From: Chlorobiota bacterium
GTDB taxonomy: Bacteria; Bacteroidota; Ignavibacteria; SZUA-365; JAADGX01
Assembly (NCBI GenBank): GCA_013152135.1
Contig: JAADGX010000324.1
Span: 1 to 18,292, forward strand
Direction of reading: 5' to 3'
DNA: 18,292 nt
Positions 14,744 through 18,292 of the stretch are shown here, piece by piece. The position numbers were made by a program, and so were the translations under genes. The notes under the pieces are model-generated. The model had not been told where the DNA came from. It was given only the letters and a program-made list of their open reading frames with translations, and ran no database searches. Within the stretch, counting starts at the first letter, position 1. Each line of letters begins with the position of its first letter.

Positions 14744-16514
14744 TGATGAGACCGAAATGAATTTTCCCGTCTGTCAGGGAATCACCCTTGCCCAGGGCGT
14801 AACTTACGCCCATCACACCGAGACCGGTTTCAAGATGAATACCCAGGCCGTAACCGGGAAGGTACAGGTTCGTTTCACTTGTGCCAAGTACCGCGTCGGC
14901 AGGTTGTAAAATATAGCCATAATCAATAAAACCAAAGATGTACGACCTCCGACCGAGATCGTATCGAAGCTCGCCCGATGTCCAGGCGGCCGTGGAACCG
15001 AGAAACTGCTCTTCCCGGTAACCCCGCAGGGTGTTTGCCCCACCGAGCCGGAAGAAGTCACTGACGTCGAGGTGTGACCCGCGCACCTGGCGGCCATGAA
15101 AAGCAATCGCTCCCACGAACCGCCCGAAGAGGGACTGGTAGTACCCGACGTCCAGCGTGATTCTCTGGATGAACGATTTGACGTCGCCGGAATCGCTTGC
15201 CAGGTACTTGTTGCCGCCCGAGTATCTATTGATGAACATGATGCCGTGATGGGGATTGTACACGTCGTCGCGTGTGTCGATGACGAGTTCGAGTCCCCCG
15301 CTCAGAGTCGAACTGGACAAGAGAGGATTGTCTTTCCACTCCGTGGAGGGAATGACCGCGTCGGAATTGAGGAGCGCGGAAACGGAGACGTTGTCACTCA
15401 CGAGATAGGACACCTTGGCGTGAAACGATTGCGTGATGTAGGTGGAATCCTGCTGACGCTGGTAAAACCCGCCGCCTATGTTCAGCGGCAGGTCGAATAT
15501 CCAGGGTTCGAGGTAGTTGAGTTCGATTTCCTGCGAGGAGCGGGAAGGGCGTTCCCATCGAGCGGAAAGAGAACGCCCGGTTCCGAACAGGTTGCGAAAC
15601 GCGACGTTTACCAGGCCGGTGAAATACCCCGTTTCGCGGCTGGACCGCGGCGGCTGGTAACCGAGAATCCCGTCGAACGTGTTGGTGCTTCCTTCCGTAA
15701 CGGAAAGGAGGATCCCGTTGCGGCCGTCCTTCACGTAGAGTTGCGGTTCAGCGACGGTTTCGAAGAACCGGAGGCGCGTCAGCAGGCGTCGTATGTTCAG
15801 CATTTTCTTTGGATTGTATACCTCGCCCTTTCGGATGCGGCTTTCGCGTATGATCACGTCACGGTCCGTATTCGTATTGCCGACCACCGTGATTTCATCG
15901 ACGCGGAACAACGAGCCCTCGTTCACGTCGAGGGTGATATCCACTGAATCGCGGGCCGCGTTCAGGCGGATTCCCGTAACCGCGACGGAAGCGAATGGAT
16001 ATCCCTCGCGCTCATACCGTTTGATAATGCGCTCGATATCGGACTCCAGCACGGCGGGTGAAAACATGCCGTCCCGCACAACGTCGGCCAGGTCCAGGAG
16101 CACGGAATCCGACAGCGCCTTGTTGTTCGCGATGAGAAACTTTCGCACTACGGCGCGCCGGCCCTCGTGCACGAACGCGGTCACCGTTGTTGCGGAATCT
16201 TTCCATCGCGTGTGGATGCTGTCGATCCGGGACTGGAAGAAGCCTTCGGTCGCGGCGATCGTCGCCAGGGACGACTGGATGGCTGCCGTGTCGAGATAAC
16301 GCGGGTCGCTCCGGTAGTGGTTTCGCAGGGCGTCTACGATTTTGTCGCGCGGTAATTGTTCGACGCCGCGGACCTCGACGGTGAGTGATGGTTGCTGGCA
16401 AAAAATGGGTGAAGGAACGGCGGCCAGCAAAGCCAGCAGAACGGCCAGCCCCGCGGTGGGGTGTGGCCACGGTGTTTTCCGATGCAAAACCATGTCCGTG
16501 GAAATACCTGTCAT
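14733..16514 (-). CDS. Omp85-superfamily outer membrane protein (BamA/TamA-like)
   Basis: A 593-residue outer membrane protein. After a signal peptide (hydrophobic TAGLAVLLALLAAVPSPIFC, about 20-39) come three POTRA-like repeats: about 42-117 (SLTVEVRGVEQLPRDKIVDA), 120-198 (VVRKFLIANNKALSDSVLLD) and 203-275 (VDEITVVGNTNTDRDVIIRE). A 16-strand beta barrel follows from about 280, with the lid-lock motif LRGYREEQF near 496 and a C-terminal beta-signal ending in IHFGLINEF. Length and three POTRA domains fit TamA-like rather than five-POTRA BamA proteins; the cargo is unknown. ATG 16514 is 7 bases after the receptor stop; ATG 16493 (MVLHRKTPW) would give a tidier signal peptide. The family is certain, the exact start is not. 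Confidence 0.9.
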   Translation of the reverse strand: MTGISTDMVLHRKTPWPHPTAGLAVLLALLAAVPSPIFCQQPSLTVEVRGVEQLPRDKIVDALRNHYRSDPRYLDTAAIQSSLATIAATEGFFQSRIDSIHTRWKDSATTVTAFVHEGRRAVVRKFLIANNKALSDSVLLDLADVVRDGMFSPAVLESDIERIIKRYEREGYPFASVAVTGIRLNAARDSVDITLDVNEGSLFRVDEITVVGNTNTDRDVIIRESRIRKGEVYNPKKMLNIRRLLTRLRFFETVAEPQLYVKDGRNGILLSVTEGSTNTFDGILGYQPPRSSRETGYFTGLVNVAFRNLFGTGRSLSARWERPSRSSQEIELNYLEPWIFDLPLNIGGGFYQRQQDSTYITQSFHAKVSYLVSDNVSVSALLNSDAVIPSTEWKDNPLLSSSTLSGGLELVIDTRDDVYNPHHGIMFINRYSGGNKYLASDSGDVKSFIQRITLDVGYYQSLFGRFVGAIAFHGRQVRGSHLDVSDFFRLGGANTLRGYREEQFLGSTAAWTSGELRYDLGRRSYIFGFIDYGYILQPADAVLGTSETNLYLPGYGLGIHLETGLGVMGVSYALGKGDSLTDGKIHFGLINEF

Positions 16515-16521
16515 GGCTGGA

Positions 16522-18292
16522 TCAATGAAACAACATGCGAATGCCGGCCCGGACCGTTCTGCCGGGGCCGGGCAATCCTGCCTTGTAGTACATCACCTGG
16601 TCGAAGATGTTGTTGACGCGAAAGAACGCGCTTACCGGCACACCTGCGAGACTTCCCACTTGCGCGGAAAGACGCGCGTTGAACACGATCCGCTGTTCCA
16701 CGGGGATGAACCGGGATACCCCGGCCAGAAGACCATATTGCCTGCTTTGGTAATCCATTTCCACCAGGAACTGCACGCGCTTGGTCACATCCCAGGCGCC
16801 GACCAGAAACGCCGACAACGACGGTTCGTATTCGAGCGTGTCCGAAAAAGTCCTTGTTTCCGGGTTTTCTCCCCGGGCGTGGAGGTACGTGAACCATCCC
16901 GAGAAGCGGAATCCGGGCGCCGGTGTTATTGCGAATCGTGTTTCGATTCCGGCCCGCAGGATCCGGTCGAGGTTGACCCGCTGAAACCGGCCGTCGGACA
17001 GTGTGATCCTGGTAATGCCGTCGCGAAGAAACGTGCCGAAGCCGGCCACGTCGAAGTCGAGCATGCCCGCCGTGAAATGCATGCCGACCTCGGAAACGAC
17101 GGCGTTCTCGGGTTTCAGTTCCGGGTTGGGAGCGAACTTTCCCAGGGCGCCGGAGAAGCGCTCCCGCATCGAGGGGAAGCGGGTTTTACGTCCCACCGTG
17201 CCCCTGATGCTCAGGCGTTCCGTGGCCGACCACACGAAGCCCGCCGTAAAAGAACCATTGGCCGTTGCGTTCACGGAAGGTTTGTCACCCGTGGAAGGAT
17301 AACCGGAAGCGTCCACGCTTCCCCCCGCGAGCAGTACCCAGGAATCGCCGGGATGGTATTCGTACTCGGCGCCGAGGCTCAACAGATACTGCGTGTACGT
17401 GTTTTCGATGCCCGGTGACGAGAAGAACGATTCGACGTGTTCCGACAGGAAGCCGCTCAACCCTGCCCGCAACAGGCTGCGTTCTCCCGCGAGAGCCTTC
17501 AACAACATCCGGCCGCTTACGGTCCGGTCCGTACCGGTCTCCGCGTCATCGAGGTTTGAATAGGTCGAGTCGTCGAACTGCTCGATCCGGGTTTGCGAAA
17601 AGTCGAAGGAAAGGGATGACTCCAGCACGGTTCCGGTTCCATTGCCCAGATGATTTTTCATCTGCACGGTGAGTATCTCCCGGCGGGAGAGCGGGATATT
17701 CCAGAAACGCGGTTTTTCGGAACCGATTTCCGGGGCAACGCCCTGCGTGCCGTCGATGAATCGGAGAGCCAGCGTGACTTCATCCCCGGATGGGAAGAGG
17801 TATCCGGCACGCAGGAGCGCGTCGGCCAGTTCGCGTTGCGTCCCGCGCCGCAGATTGTCGCCGCCGTTCAGGCGCAGGTCGAACGCTGAAGGCAGGCTGA
17901 AGCCATCGGTGCGGCGGTAGCCCGCCCCGGCCATGAAGTGCCAGTTCCCCGCCGGCGCGCCGCCGTATCCCGTCGCCTCGAATGTGCCGTTGTCGCCAAA
18001 GAGGAGTCGCGAGGAAAAAGAACCCGGCTCGCCGACGTACTCGCGGGTCACGATGTTGACCACGCCACCGAGGGAGTTGGGACCGTACAGCACGGATGCG
18101 AGGCCCGCGCTGGTCGTTATGTGCGCCACGGCTTCCGCCGGTATCAATGAAAGATCCGCCCGGTTGTCCCAGGGAATGTTTAAAAGCGTGCCGTCCAGGA
18201 ATACCAGGAGCTGCCGTTCGCTCGCGCCGCGAAGGAAAACCTGGGTCTCACCGCGGGAATTGACTTCGAGGCGCGACGATGGAATATAAGTG
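16522..18292 (-). CDS. TonB-dependent outer membrane receptor, N-terminus outside window
   Basis: The frame is open from the right edge to TGA at 16524-16522, giving about 590 residues; signal peptide and TonB box lie beyond the window. The first visible part is the plug domain: QVFLRGASERQLLVFLDGTL, then IPAEAVAHITTSAGLASVLYG and PNSLGGVVNIVTRE, all diagnostic. The rest is a 22-strand barrel with conserved features such as GRKTRFPSMRERF, NPELKPENAVVSEVG and a late VNNIFDQVMYYKAGLPGPGR. An ATG-like start at 18147 is only a TTG inside the plug and is not the real start. The ligand (siderophore, cobalamin, glycan or other) cannot be read from the sequence. It heads the visible part of the minus-strand operon, 7 bases before the Omp85 gene. 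Confidence 0.93.
   Translation of the reverse strand, partial: TYIPSSRLEVNSRGETQVFLRGASERQLLVFLDGTLLNIPWDNRADLSLIPAEAVAHITTSAGLASVLYGPNSLGGVVNIVTREYVGEPGSFSSRLLFGDNGTFEATGYGGAPAGNWHFMAGAGYRRTDGFSLPSAFDLRLNGGDNLRRGTQRELADALLRAGYLFPSGDEVTLALRFIDGTQGVAPEIGSEKPRFWNIPLSRREILTVQMKNHLGNGTGTVLESSLSFDFSQTRIEQFDDSTYSNLDDAETGTDRTVSGRMLLKALAGERSLLRAGLSGFLSEHVESFFSSPGIENTYTQYLLSLGAEYEYHPGDSWVLLAGGSVDASGYPSTGDKPSVNATANGSFTAGFVWSATERLSIRGTVGRKTRFPSMRERFSGALGKFAPNPELKPENAVVSEVGMHFTAGMLDFDVAGFGTFLRDGITRITLSDGRFQRVNLDRILRAGIETRFAITPAPGFRFSGWFTYLHARGENPETRTFSDTLEYEPSLSAFLVGAWDVTKRVQFLVEMDYQSRQYGLLAGVSRFIPVEQRIVFNARLSAQVGSLAGVPVSAFFRVNNIFDQVMYYKAGLPGPGRTVRAGIRMLFH

Noticed and set aside
16493..16514. Lipoprotein signal on the Omp85 protein (cysteine near residue 39)
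   Set aside because: The residues before the cysteine (SPIF) do not fit a lipobox; an ordinary signal peptidase I site is more likely.

Overview
The window is a GC-rich, gene-dense stretch of bacterial chromosome that is mostly housekeeping genes. No phage, insertion sequence, CRISPR array or rRNA gene is visible. The gene set points to a Gram-negative bacterium of the Bacteroidota/Chlorobiota/Ignavibacteriota (FCB) assemblage: an OstA/LptA-like periplasmic protein, an Omp85 protein and a TonB-dependent receptor show an outer membrane, and there is a CTC-type L25, a K+-dependent membrane pyrophosphatase, two-subunit KorAB and a UbiA enzyme of the archaeal-lipid (DGGGP synthase-like) type. Good Shine-Dalgarno sites and a near-consensus sigma-70 promoter argue against a typical member of class Bacteroidia. 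The exact phylum is inference.

Left part, minus strand (1-2183): an exported OstA/LptA-like protein is coupled by an ATGA overlap to a class V aminotransferase that runs off the left edge. A divergent metallophosphoesterase (2268-2969) follows on the plus strand.

Centre, plus strand (3071-12244): a sigma-70 promoter precedes tRNA-Gln(TTG), prs, rplY, pth and hppA, then rpsF, ssb and rplI, ending at an intrinsic terminator whose loop contains the rplI stop codon. korA and korB (2-oxoacid:ferredoxin oxidoreductase) follow and end at a second intrinsic terminator. The layout joins nucleotide precursor supply (PRPP), translation (L25, Pth, S6, L9, tRNA), DNA maintenance (SSB) and energy metabolism (ion-pumping PPase, ferredoxin-linked 2-oxoacid oxidation or carboxylation). 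rpsR, commonly found between ssb and rplI, is missing here.

Right part, minus strand (12260-18292): a tightly packed run reads TonB-dependent receptor (5' end outside the window), Omp85/TamA-like protein, UbiA prenyltransferase, an undescribed 59-residue membrane protein, rnhB, yraN and a DUF2231 membrane protein. Most junctions overlap by 4 or 11 bases, which suggests one translationally coupled transcript mixing envelope and DNA-maintenance functions.

The most interesting points are the DGGGP-synthase-like UbiA, the residue pattern predicting a K+-dependent Na+-type pyrophosphatase, the unannotated 59-residue membrane protein, an SSB without the canonical acidic tip, the missing rpsR, and a short in-frame leader ORF ahead of korA. 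No clearly new multi-gene defence or mobile system is visible.
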